A stretch of 54,418 nt of DNA, taken from NCBI RefSeq assembly GCF_021654285.1, contig NZ_JAKFZS010000034.1, positions 1 through 54,418 of the forward strand, written 5' to 3'. This document shows positions 1 to 6,409 of this stretch, piece after piece. Numbering within the stretch: the first letter of the stretch is position 1; each line of letters starts with the position of its first letter. Under the pieces are notes generated by a model. That model was not told the origin of the DNA and did not search any database. It worked only from the letters and a program-made list of their open reading frames with translations. The position numbers and the translations under genes are program-made. Source of the stretch: Pseudoalteromonas luteoviolacea. Lineage in GTDB: Bacteria; Pseudomonadota; Gammaproteobacteria; Enterobacterales; Alteromonadaceae.

Positions 1-2
1 AT

Positions 3-560
3 ATGAGTTCGATTAAGAGATTTTGTTCAATACTGAGAAAGCGTTCTGCAGAGCATAAAGAAGCGATTAATAAAGTGCAGGGTCTGCACGGCATAGTGGT
101 TTCAATCCTACGACAAGAACTAGACTCAATGGTACGAGCTATTTATTTGCTTAATATTTCCGAGCAGGATGAGTTGGAAAGGCTTGTAAAGCAAACCCTT
201 GATGGGGAGGTTTGGACAGTATTAACGGCAAAAGGGAAAGTAGCAAAGGTGACTGACAGAGATATGGTTGAATTATCAAATGAGCTGAATGGATGGACGC
301 GCTCAGTTTACAAATTTGGATGTTCTTTTATACATTTATCAAATTACCATGACTACAGCAGTGAAAACCCTTTTGATCAATTAACTGAAGATGATCAAGC
401 CAGTATTTTAGAGCATATGCGAAAATATCACGGTGGACCAATGAGTGATTCACCAAGCTTTACAGAGTTAGCTTATTACTTTCCCAGTGTCTTTAAGAAG
501 ATCTCTGGTAATCTGGAATGTTATATTAAAGAGTTAGAGTCAAAAGAACTGCAAAACTAA
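3..560 (+). CDS. hypothetical protein, 185 aa
   Basis: Not recognised. A soluble, mostly helical-looking protein of 185 residues with no signal peptide or membrane segment. The ATG sits at the window edge, so the ribosome-binding site cannot be judged and a longer upstream start cannot be excluded. It is followed 35 bp later by another small gene in the same direction and is convergent with the UmuD-like gene. Probably phage accessory cargo, by position only. Confidence 0.55.
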   Translation: MSSIKRFCSILRKRSAEHKEAINKVQGLHGIVVSILRQELDSMVRAIYLLNISEQDELERLVKQTLDGEVWTVLTAKGKVAKVTDRDMVELSNELNGWTRSVYKFGCSFIHLSNYHDYSSENPFDQLTEDDQASILEHMRKYHGGPMSDSPSFTELAYYFPSVFKKISGNLECYIKELESKELQN

Positions 561-595
561 AATGCAATATTGGAATACGAAATCGAGGGATAAAA

Positions 596-790
596 GTGGA
601 TAATTACGAATACACTATTGATGAATTATCTTATAATGAAATACAAGTCTTACTTTGTGAGATAGCGCAAAAATCGGGACTTATGCCGCCAGAATGTGAG
701 GATGATGGGATTGTTTTAAAAGCACTTTCTGAAGCGATATCAAACAAACTTGAAAAAGCAAAGAGAACAAAAGTTAAAACACCATTTTGA
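596..790 (+). CDS. hypothetical small protein, 64 aa
   Basis: Not recognised. It uses a GTG start with an AGGGA ribosome-binding site 5 bases upstream (586-590). The product is small and acidic in its first 50 residues with a basic lysine-rich tail. It follows the preceding gene by 35 bp and probably shares its transcript; it is convergent with the UmuD-like gene, whose stop lies 16 bp beyond. Confidence 0.55.
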   Translation: MDNYEYTIDELSYNEIQVLLCEIAQKSGLMPPECEDDGIVLKALSEAISNKLEKAKRTKVKTPF

Positions 791-805
791 CTTTTTTTCA
801 AGGGG

Positions 806-1219
806 TTAACTCAACCGCGACTTAATCCCCTGACTCCCTCTAAACACCCGAATTGAACTAGTCACAACCCCTTCAAAACTAAAATCGTCATAAGCATTAA
901 TTTGAACGGGCGGGTACTCTGGTGATGCAGACAGCAATCGGCCATTTTTAAAATCTAAAACCTTACACACAAATTCACGGTTGTATGATGCGACAATCAC
1001 GTCGCCTTCTTCTGGTCGTGTGCTGCGGTCAATAATCAGCAAGTCACCATCGAATATTCCAACGCCTTGCATTGATGTGCCAGACGCGCGGCCGATGAAC
1101 GTTGCGCCCGCGTTCGGCATGATGAGCATATCTAAGCTTTGTTCAATCTCTGTATACTCTGCGCCACCATGACCAAAGCCAGTGATCCCCGCGCTTGCTT
1201 TAAGCGGAATTACTTTCAT
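806..1219 (-). CDS. umuD: UmuD-like S24 autoprotease
   Basis: A 137-residue LexA/UmuD-family (peptidase S24) protein, the usual UmuD length. The Ser-Lys dyad is visible: Ser49 in the ASGTSMQG motif and Lys86 in FVCKVL, spaced as Ser60/Lys97 of E. coli UmuD. By that alignment the self-cleavage bond falls at Thr13-Gly14 (ITGFG), in place of Cys24-Gly25. In the family, RecA-ssDNA triggers removal of the N-terminus, giving the active UmuD' subunit of Pol V. No UmuC gene follows; the next genes downstream are convergent. A perfect LexA box lies just upstream of the start. It could act with a host UmuC or have a phage-specific role; that is inference. Confidence 0.88.
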   Translation of the reverse strand: MKVIPLKASAGITGFGHGGAEYTEIEQSLDMLIMPNAGATFIGRASGTSMQGVGIFDGDLLIIDRSTRPEEGDVIVASYNREFVCKVLDFKNGRLLSASPEYPPVQINAYDDFSFEGVVTSSIRVFRGSQGIKSRLS

Positions 1220-1233
1220 AGACTTTCTTAAAA

Positions 1234-1253
1234 TACTGTTTGGATGTACAGTA
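1234..1253. promoter_or_regulatory. LexA (SOS) box
   Basis: The 20-mer TACTGTTTGGATGTACAGTA has the CTG-N10-CAG core and symmetric TACTGT/ACAGTA arms of the gammaproteobacterial LexA operator. It lies 15 bp from the UmuD-like start on one side and 33 bp from the probable TTG start of the HslV-like gene on the other, so LexA bound here could repress both divergent genes. The upstream ATG at 1244 of the rightward frame lies inside the box and is unlikely to be a start codon. Confidence 0.85.
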
Positions 1254-1285
1254 TAAATAGTTACAAGACACGGAGCAACACCACT

Positions 1286-1804
1286 TTGACAACCATTGCT
1301 TATTCAAAAGAACATGCGCAAATTGCGTGTGACTCTCAAACAACTGACGGCAGTGTAATTGTAAGCAACACAACTAAAAAATGGTTTAACACCCGATGTG
1401 GCTCGCGTGTGTTTTCATCTGGCGATACGCTCGACATTTATGCATTTGAGCAACACTATAAAAACGGCGCTGCACTGCCTACGTCTATGAACCTGGTTAA
1501 ATACATTAGAATTACGCCTGGTCGTGTGTTTTATGGTGAGGTAAAAGGCGGAGTACTCAAAGAGGAGGCGCTAACCACTTCCCATGCAATCGGCAGTGGC
1601 GACAAATATGCCTTGGCGGAAATGACGCGCGGTGGTGACGCACGGGCCGCTGTGCAATTATCCTCAGAGCTAGACACACAAACCAATGACAACATTCATA
1701 CGTTTTGTACTCAGTGCGCTAGAAAAACTCAATCATGCAAGTGTAGACAGTCCATAAGTATAAATATCTCCCCTAATCCCTTATTATTGAAATCACTGGC
1801 TTAA
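1286..1804 (+). CDS. HslV/proteasome-like Ntn-hydrolase, phage type
   Basis: The frame is open from ATG 1244, but that codon lies inside the LexA box. TTG 1286 has a GGAG ribosome-binding site 10 bases upstream and gives a product beginning Met-Thr-Thr-Ile-Ala-Tyr, the proteasome/HslV pattern in which Thr becomes the N-terminal nucleophile once Met is removed. Further family-like features are IACDSQTT near the N-terminus and AIGSGDKYALAEM followed by an alanine-rich helix in the middle. The last 35 residues carry four cysteines (CTQC and CKC) and are not part of the fold. There is no HslU-like ATPase nearby. Single Ntn-hydrolase genes of this kind occur in some phages; their substrate is unknown to me. 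Probably SOS-induced. Confidence 0.7.
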   Translation: MTTIAYSKEHAQIACDSQTTDGSVIVSNTTKKWFNTRCGSRVFSSGDTLDIYAFEQHYKNGAALPTSMNLVKYIRITPGRVFYGEVKGGVLKEEALTTSHAIGSGDKYALAEMTRGGDARAAVQLSSELDTQTNDNIHTFCTQCARKTQSCKCRQSISINISPNPLLLKSLA

Positions 1805-1952
1805 TAACCGCTGTGTTTTTAACCAGTGTTTTCTTGTCACTTATTCTCTAAATGCGCTAAGATACTAAAGCGCTTGTTACAAACACACAATTAAGTTAAC
1901 ATTTGTGCAATATAGGGAATAGGGACATACCAAAATAATGAATAAGGATTAA

Positions 1953-2102
1953 ATGATGAAGCTTAAGAAAAAAAGGTTAAAGCAGCTATCAGCCAAAGAT
2001 GTGATGAATGTCAAGGGGGCTGGTAGTGGCGCTGGTACAACGGTTGAACCGCCGCAACAGGCCAGAGCAATATTCTTAACAATGGACAGATTTAGCGGTT
2101 AG
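1953..2102 (+). CDS. small leader-like peptide (RiPP-precursor-like), 49 aa
   Basis: A short ORF of 49 codons (ATG 1953; ATG 1956 is better spaced, 7 bases, from AAGGA at 1944-1948). The N-terminal half is lysine-rich with the pattern KLKKKRLKQLSAKDVMNVKG, followed by a glycine/alanine turn (GAGSGAGTT) and a short tail ending in RFSG. This layout resembles leader peptides of class I lanthipeptide-like precursors common in Pseudoalteromonas: a basic L-x-x-L-S leader, a small-residue cleavage region and a short core. The core has no cysteine, and no LanB/LanC or protease-transporter gene is near. Two membrane proteins follow. The peptide call is well supported; the RiPP reading is inference. 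Confidence 0.5.
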   Translation: MMKLKKKRLKQLSAKDVMNVKGAGSGAGTTVEPPQQARAIFLTMDRFSG

Positions 2103-2131
2103 AACCCGCTTATATTCTTTTAAGGAAAAGC

Positions 2132-2686
2132 ATGGGTGACATTGTATTAGTAGTAAGATGGGCAACTATAACACTCCAAGTATTGGTTGTTTTATTTTTA
2201 CTAATTAAATTCAAGCAACATAAATTGAGTTTATTTTTTGGTGGTAAAAATCAAATTCAATCCCCCAAAGATAATGAATTGCACTCGTGCTTTATTGCAG
2301 CGCTTTGTACTGCTGTTTTTTTTATTATAGGGATGGTACTAAGTAATCAGGTTTTAGCTTTAAATCTTGATAAGTTAGAGTTAAGACGTGTTTACTATTT
2401 TATTATGTCTATGAACTCATGTGCTTATTCAGTTGCAATATATTTTTTGCACTTTATAAGAAAGTGCACTTTTTCAAGTGCGGCAAAGTGCTGTTTGTAT
2501 CTGTCCGTCGCAACGGTTTTACTTTGTATAATGCAACTAGTAGCACGTGGAATATTTGATTATAACGGTTTGTCGACTCTATTTCAGGTTACATTATTGG
2601 TTGTAAACGCAACGGCATTGTTCGTTGTAGCTTTGTATCCACTAAAATTAATTAAACAATCTAGACAAAATGCTAAGGAAGCGTGA
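2132..2686 (+). CDS. five-helix integral membrane protein, unknown
   Basis: Not recognised. 184 residues with about five predicted membrane helices (roughly 5-26, 52-73, 86-107, 116-138, 149-170) and a lysine-rich cytoplasmic tail. It begins 29 bp after the small peptide ORF and overlaps the next gene at TGATG, so the three probably form one transcript ending at the 3065 terminator. AT-rich codon use is typical of phage cargo. A role as a transporter, immunity or superinfection-exclusion protein is possible but unsupported. Confidence 0.6.
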   Translation: MGDIVLVVRWATITLQVLVVLFLLIKFKQHKLSLFFGGKNQIQSPKDNELHSCFIAALCTAVFFIIGMVLSNQVLALNLDKLELRRVYYFIMSMNSCAYSVAIYFLHFIRKCTFSSAAKCCLYLSVATVLLCIMQLVARGIFDYNGLSTLFQVTLLVVNATALFVVALYPLKLIKQSRQNAKEA

Positions 2687-3066
2687 TGGCAATTTTAATT
2701 ATTACTTTATTTGTACTTGTGGTCGTCGTGTCGATTGCCGTAGCAAGTATAATGCAGAGTGTAAATGTGAATGCACTTGAGAAGTTTGTACAGGAAAAGA
2801 TAAAAAATACTTCACTATATGAAAAAATTTATCAAGAAGAACAAGAGCCTGAGCTATTTACTAGTACCAAAGCGCAAGAAATAGTTATGAATATTGGTGA
2901 AGCACAGGTTGAGTTTGGTCAAAGCTTGGAAGCATTAGATGTTACAAAGAAAGAAATTGACCGATGTATCGAAGTATATAGAAGTACAAAGCAATTACCC
3001 GTACAGTTTATACCAAAAGAAAAGCCCATTTTAAGAGTTATAGAAACTCAGGTTAATTCAAAATAA
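2686..3066 (+). CDS. single-pass membrane protein, unknown
   Basis: Not recognised. 126 residues: an N-terminal hydrophobic helix (about 2-22) followed by a charged, coiled-coil-prone soluble part. ATG 2686 is preferred over GTG 2683 because AAGGA (2675-2679) is 6 bases upstream and the ATG overlaps the previous stop by one base, indicating translational coupling. With the five-helix partner it may form a small membrane complex. The stop codon abuts a bidirectional terminator. Confidence 0.6.
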   Translation: MAILIITLFVLVVVVSIAVASIMQSVNVNALEKFVQEKIKNTSLYEKIYQEEQEPELFTSTKAQEIVMNIGEAQVEFGQSLEALDVTKKEIDRCIEVYRSTKQLPVQFIPKEKPILRVIETQVNSK

Positions 3067-3090
3067 AAAGGCCGCAATTGCGGCCTTTTT
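3065..3090. terminator. bidirectional intrinsic terminator
   Basis: A perfect 26-bp palindrome: AAAAAGGCCGCAA and its complement, flanked by A and T runs. It lies between convergent genes (accessory operon and repressor) and should stop transcription from both sides. Confidence 0.9.
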
Positions 3091-3091
3091 A

Positions 3092-3577
3092 TTATTCATT
3101 TCCAGTTTTATCTAGCATTTTTTCCATGCTACTTTTAGCGCCGACCAACGGCCCAACCTGTTTTAACATGTATTTCCCAGCTGCTTCAAAATCAATTTTT
3201 TCTTTGTTGATTTTAATCCAATCGAAATAGTGGTACATCATGAGGGAATCAGTAACTTTATCAACAAAATCCTGTTCAGACATTGGAGGACGTGGCGTAA
3301 CTTGTTGCTTATTTTTATCAATATTTGGTGCTTCTGTTGCGGGACTTACTTGGCCAGCCTCGGGAATGGTATTTCCTGTTAATAGCCAAATAGTATATTT
3401 GCCAACTTCTGGGTGGTTTGCAATCTTTTCCATTACACCAAAACTAGGCTCTGAATCACCGACCTCACACTTTTTAAGAGATCCAACACCTATACCAAGG
3501 TAATCACAAAATTTACTTTGGCTCATACCCATTAAAAGCCTTATTTCTTTTAATTTCTCACCAACATGACTTGACAT
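3092..3577 (-). CDS. phage CI-like repressor, HTH_XRE
   Basis: 161 residues. The N-terminal helix-turn-helix of the XRE/lambda-repressor type covers about residues 5-60 (KLKEIRLLMGMSQSKFCDYLGI then the recognition helix region). A proline- and threonine-rich linker leads to a C-terminal segment with no S24 Ser-Lys dyad, so this repressor should not self-cleave; P2-type immunity repressors likewise are not RecA-cleaved. It is divergent from the AlpA-like genes across 173 bp holding three operator-like sites, which is the lysis-lysogeny switch position in P2 phages. Confidence 0.8.
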   Translation of the reverse strand: MSSHVGEKLKEIRLLMGMSQSKFCDYLGIGVGSLKKCEVGDSEPSFGVMEKIANHPEVGKYTIWLLTGNTIPEAGQVSPATEAPNIDKNKQQVTPRPPMSEQDFVDKVTDSLMMYHYFDWIKINKEKIDFEAAGKYMLKQVGPLVGAKSSMEKMLDKTGNE

Positions 3578-3608
3578 GGTATCTAAACGATCCTATTTTA
3601 TCTCATAC

Positions 3609-3714
3609 GGTACCAATGAGTACCAAAACGGTTTCTAATGATACTTAATGAATGTGTAAGCTACTTTTTATCTCAAAAACAAAGATTAGCATACCTTTGG
3701 AAACTTTAGAAACC
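3609..3714. promoter_or_regulatory. three operator-like 16-bp sites in the divergent switch region
   Basis: Site 1 (3609-3624) is GGTACCAATGAGTACC. Site 2 (3630-3645) is GGTTTCTAATGATACT. Site 3 (3699-3714) is GGAAACTTTAGAAACC, which on the minus strand reads GGTTTCTAAAGTTTCC. All fit a loose dyad GGTWYC-N4-6-ACC. Centres 1 and 2 are 21 bp apart, two helical turns. They lie between the CI-like repressor and the first AlpA-like gene, as expected for repressor and anti-repressor operators. Found by eye. Confidence 0.6.
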
Positions 3715-3750
3715 ACTTGTAAATAACGTTGAGTTACTTGTGAGGTTCAA

Positions 3751-4032
3751 ATGGAATGTTCGAATCTAAAGAAAACACTTGAAGGTAAGCTTGTCACAAA
3801 TCCGAATGATATGCTTTCTATTGGTGAAGTGGTCGTAAAAAGTGGCATGTCTAGAGCCACAATCTATAGGCTTACAAATGCATTTAAATTTCCGCCTAAA
3901 TTCAAGCATGGCATGAAAAAGGTGGTGTGGATAAAAGAAGATGTAGAGACTTGGTGTTCGATGTCTCCTAATTGTTTCTACGAAAAGTATGGCGCTGCAC
4001 TAGAGCTTCAACAAAAGGAGCAAGCAGCATGA
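3751..4032 (+). CDS. AlpA-family HTH regulator (Cox/Cro position)
   Basis: 93 residues with an AlpA/excisionase-type winged helix-turn-helix: MLSIGEVVVKSGMSRATIYRL followed by FKFPPKFKHGMKKVVWIKEDVETW, the usual helix, recognition helix and wing. It is the first gene rightward of the repressor, the place of cox in P2; Cox-type proteins repress the lysogenic promoter and direct excision. Function by position is inference. It overlaps the next gene at ATGA. Confidence 0.75.
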   Translation: MECSNLKKTLEGKLVTNPNDMLSIGEVVVKSGMSRATIYRLTNAFKFPPKFKHGMKKVVWIKEDVETWCSMSPNCFYEKYGAALELQQKEQAA

Positions 4033-4439
4033 ACGCAGAATCTCTATACATAAAAAACTTGCGCGGTGAGATTGTCACAGGAAATGACCGCTTCATTAGA
4101 ATTAAAGACGCAGCGGCATTGTGCTCGTTTGGACGAACCACGCTATTAGCGCTAGAAGAGCAATTTAAGTTCCCACCAAAATACACCATCTCGAAAGGTC
4201 GTGTTGCATACATCTTGAGTGATGTTGAAGAGTTTATGCGCTTAGGCGCTGAGAACTTCAAAGTCGTGTATGGCGAACAACTAGCATGCAGAAAAGAAGC
4301 AATGCAAGCAGCCGAGAAAGAGTTCTTTAAAGTGAATAAAGCTGAGCTAGAAAGCAACAAATCGGCAAAAGCCAAAGCACTAGCGTTGTTTACCGATATT
4401 TACCAACAAGTGCTAAATGGCACTGCGGAGGCCGCATGA
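4029..4439 (+). CDS. second AlpA-like HTH protein
   Basis: 136 residues from ATG 4029, which overlaps the previous stop (ATGA); a longer frame runs up to 3972 inside the upstream gene and is less likely. The first 75 residues repeat the layout of the upstream protein (RIKDAAALCSFGRTTLLAL, then FKFPPKYTISKGRVAYILSDVEEFM), so the two look like paralogues. A lysine/alanine-rich helical tail of about 55 residues is extra. Likely a DNA-binding early regulator; target unknown. Confidence 0.7.
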   Translation: MNAESLYIKNLRGEIVTGNDRFIRIKDAAALCSFGRTTLLALEEQFKFPPKYTISKGRVAYILSDVEEFMRLGAENFKVVYGEQLACRKEAMQAAEKEFFKVNKAELESNKSAKAKALALFTDIYQQVLNGTAEAA

Positions 4440-4819
4440 TTGCTCAACCACTTAACAACCAAGTACAAGAAAGTACACCGCAGCTAAAAGCCATTGACGG
4501 CGGTAAGCGCCCAATCCCGCAAGGTTTAAAAGACATTCATAAGTTGTTCGGTGATGCGCGCCACACACCTGGTCATGTTTATACGACCATGCTCAACGAC
4601 AACGAACGTCAACTACTCACTTTTGTAGCTGGGTTTAATCGCATCGAGCAGGGCAAACCATGGGACCAAATGACGCATGACCAGCGCGTAGAACTTCGCA
4701 AAGCGTTGATGTTTATAAACAACATAGTCATAGCATTCATTGATGCCAACGCCATGGCCCCACATAAGTTTTACACAAACGCTGCACCGGACGAAGTTAA
4801 CTACAACCCAGCATACTAA
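4436..4819 (+). CDS. hypothetical early phage protein, 127 aa
   Basis: Not recognised. It overlaps the preceding AlpA-like gene by 4 bp (ATGA), so it is part of the early operon. Soluble, no membrane segment; a middle stretch (LNDNERQLLTFVAGFNRIEQG) is helix-rich. Early-operon position suggests a replication-accessory or regulatory role, without direct evidence. Confidence 0.65.
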   Translation: MIAQPLNNQVQESTPQLKAIDGGKRPIPQGLKDIHKLFGDARHTPGHVYTTMLNDNERQLLTFVAGFNRIEQGKPWDQMTHDQRVELRKALMFINNIVIAFIDANAMAPHKFYTNAAPDEVNYNPAY

Positions 4820-4829
4820 GGATTAGACC

Positions 4830-5135
4830 ATGCGATTATTCAATATTATTTCAGCAATTATGCGCAGAGTACCGGAGGCCCCGCAGTACACAAAGCGCCG
4901 TTTAAACTCCGGTTACCCAGAAGTTTATGATAACTATATAGGTGATTGGGTACTTCAAAAGGTATCAAAAGTTACCCCCGAGCAGTACGCAGAGCTACCC
5001 GAGTGCGACAACGTAAATGAATACGTAATTGGCTTTGATTTAGCTAACACACCGGACCGCACTGCTGTTGTTCAGCCGCGCAGTGCAGGCAAGACCACAA
5101 AGCACAAAGCGATGTTAGAAGGGGCTAAGTTATGA
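4830..5135 (+). CDS. hypothetical early phage protein, 101 aa
   Basis: Not recognised. Starts 10 bp after the previous stop with AAGGA upstream. It contains the phrase VIGFDLANTPDRTAVVQPR, similar to short segments seen in other small phage proteins (an acidic D-L-A then P-D-R-T-A pattern), but the protein is too short for a full RNase-H-like fold. It overlaps the methyltransferase start by 4 bp. Confidence 0.6.
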   Translation: MRLFNIISAIMRRVPEAPQYTKRRLNSGYPEVYDNYIGDWVLQKVSKVTPEQYAELPECDNVNEYVIGFDLANTPDRTAVVQPRSAGKTTKHKAMLEGAKL

Positions 5136-5725
5136 GCTCAACTAACAGAGGTGCTGAGCGCAACAAAGAAGATTACTACGTTACCCCGCATTGGTTAGTC
5201 CGTGAGTTTTTAGAGTCGATTGACTATGGTGGCCCGAAATGTAAAACCATTTTGGATTTGGGCGAGCGAATATTAGACCCATCCGCTGGCGGGTGTGAAA
5301 AGTACGAAATGAGTTACCCCACAGTGCTTAACCAATTCAATTTTGACGTTGAAACGTGGGATATTCGTGAAGACAGCCGCGCCGCAAGAACTGGCGTCGA
5401 CTTTTTGCAAGCAGAAGGCAAGGGCGAATATGATACAGTGATCACTAATCCATCATTCATACTTGCAACGCAATTTGTTGAAAAAGGATTAGAGCATGTG
5501 CGTGAACGCGGCCTTGTTATTATGTTACAGCGTTTAAACTGGTTAGGCTCAATCAAACGTTTTGAGTTTTGGGGTAAACAGCCACTGCAATCTGTTTTTG
5601 TTCACCACAAGCGCCCAGGTTTTGACCCAGAAAATCCCAATAAAACAGACTCAATCGAGTACGCACACTTTGTGTTCCGTAAAGGCTACAACAATCTTTT
5701 TGCCCCTAACCTTTATATAATTTAA
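5132..5725 (+). CDS. DNA N6-adenine methyltransferase-like protein
   Basis: 197 residues of the phage adenine-methyltransferase type. Visible motifs are LDPSAGG (SAM-binding motif I) near residues 50-56, VETWDI with a following acidic residue (motif II region), and VITNPSF near residue 108, a variant of the catalytic NPPF/Y in which the second Pro is Ser. The altered motif IV leaves activity uncertain. Phage enzymes of this family methylate the phage genome against host restriction. The gene sits in the early operon upstream of a second, C5-type methyltransferase. Confidence 0.75.
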   Translation: MSSTNRGAERNKEDYYVTPHWLVREFLESIDYGGPKCKTILDLGERILDPSAGGCEKYEMSYPTVLNQFNFDVETWDIREDSRAARTGVDFLQAEGKGEYDTVITNPSFILATQFVEKGLEHVRERGLVIMLQRLNWLGSIKRFEFWGKQPLQSVFVHHKRPGFDPENPNKTDSIEYAHFVFRKGYNNLFAPNLYII

Positions 5726-5734
5726 GGACCGAAA

Positions 5735-6112
5735 ATGACACATATCAAAGACCAAGTTGCGCCTGAAACAAGGGTAAAACTAAACCCCGCAGTGAAAAGA
5801 GCACTTAGGAATGCATGTAAATTTATAAGGGGCCTTAAATCAAACTTTGGCAGTGTAGACATGTTTATTTTGAGAGCCAGAGCGCCAGAGTTGTTTTGTC
5901 GTGTACAGAAGTTTTTAAAGTCGGATAACCGTTATTACATGAATGTTGATTGGGACTTTTATGTACTAAACGAAGTAAAAGCGCAGATGCAATCTGATAC
6001 ATACCAACACATAAAAGTTGGCCACTATCGCCCACGACCCATTGTGAAAGCATTACCTACCAGCCCACTTCGAAACGAAGTTGACGATCTAGAAGTACTC
6101 CCGTTTACCTAA
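5735..6112 (+). CDS. hypothetical early phage protein, 125 aa
   Basis: Not recognised. Basic, soluble, 125 residues, with AAGGA upstream of ATG 5735. Its N-terminus (IKDQ-x3-PETR) closely matches that of the next gene (IKDQ-x3-PESR) at protein and DNA level, though the rest of the two proteins is unrelated. Confidence 0.6.
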   Translation: MTHIKDQVAPETRVKLNPAVKRALRNACKFIRGLKSNFGSVDMFILRARAPELFCRVQKFLKSDNRYYMNVDWDFYVLNEVKAQMQSDTYQHIKVGHYRPRPIVKALPTSPLRNEVDDLEVLPFT

Positions 6113-6127
6113 AAAGGAATCACTGAA

Positions 6128-6409
6128 ATGAACACTATCAAAGACCAAGATCTGCCTGAAAGTCGCAAGTTAGCTTTAAATATGGCTGAACTACTTTGCA
6201 TACAGGCGAACGAGGCTATCAACCTAATCCAAAAGCGCGACACCAGTAGCGCAAGAATTTCCTGTGAAGATGTGCTAACAGATTTGCTTCCAATGGCGAA
6301 GTTAGTCGACGCGCATTTACCTACAGGGTTATCAAATGGAATCACAAATGTAATAGAGCAGCTATTAGAAAATGCTGAGTGTATTTCCAATGTGGAGATA
6401 GTGCTGTGA
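6128..6409 (+). CDS. hypothetical early phage protein, 93 aa
   Basis: Not recognised. Acidic, helical-looking protein of 93 residues with an AAGGA ribosome-binding site. It shares the first dozen codons with the preceding gene. Its stop overlaps the GTG start of the cytosine methyltransferase, indicating coupling. Confidence 0.6.
   Translation: MNTIKDQDLPESRKLALNMAELLCIQANEAINLIQKRDTSSARISCEDVLTDLLPMAKLVDAHLPTGLSNGITNVIEQLLENAECISNVEIVL

Noticed and set aside
1244..1285. ATG 1244 as start of the HslV-like gene
   Set aside because: It lies inside the LexA box and would bury the probable N-terminal Thr; TTG 1286 has a well-placed GGAG.
3968..4375. Leftward 135-codon frame
   Set aside because: Antisense shadow of the two AlpA-like genes, with no ribosome-binding site or recognisable sequence.
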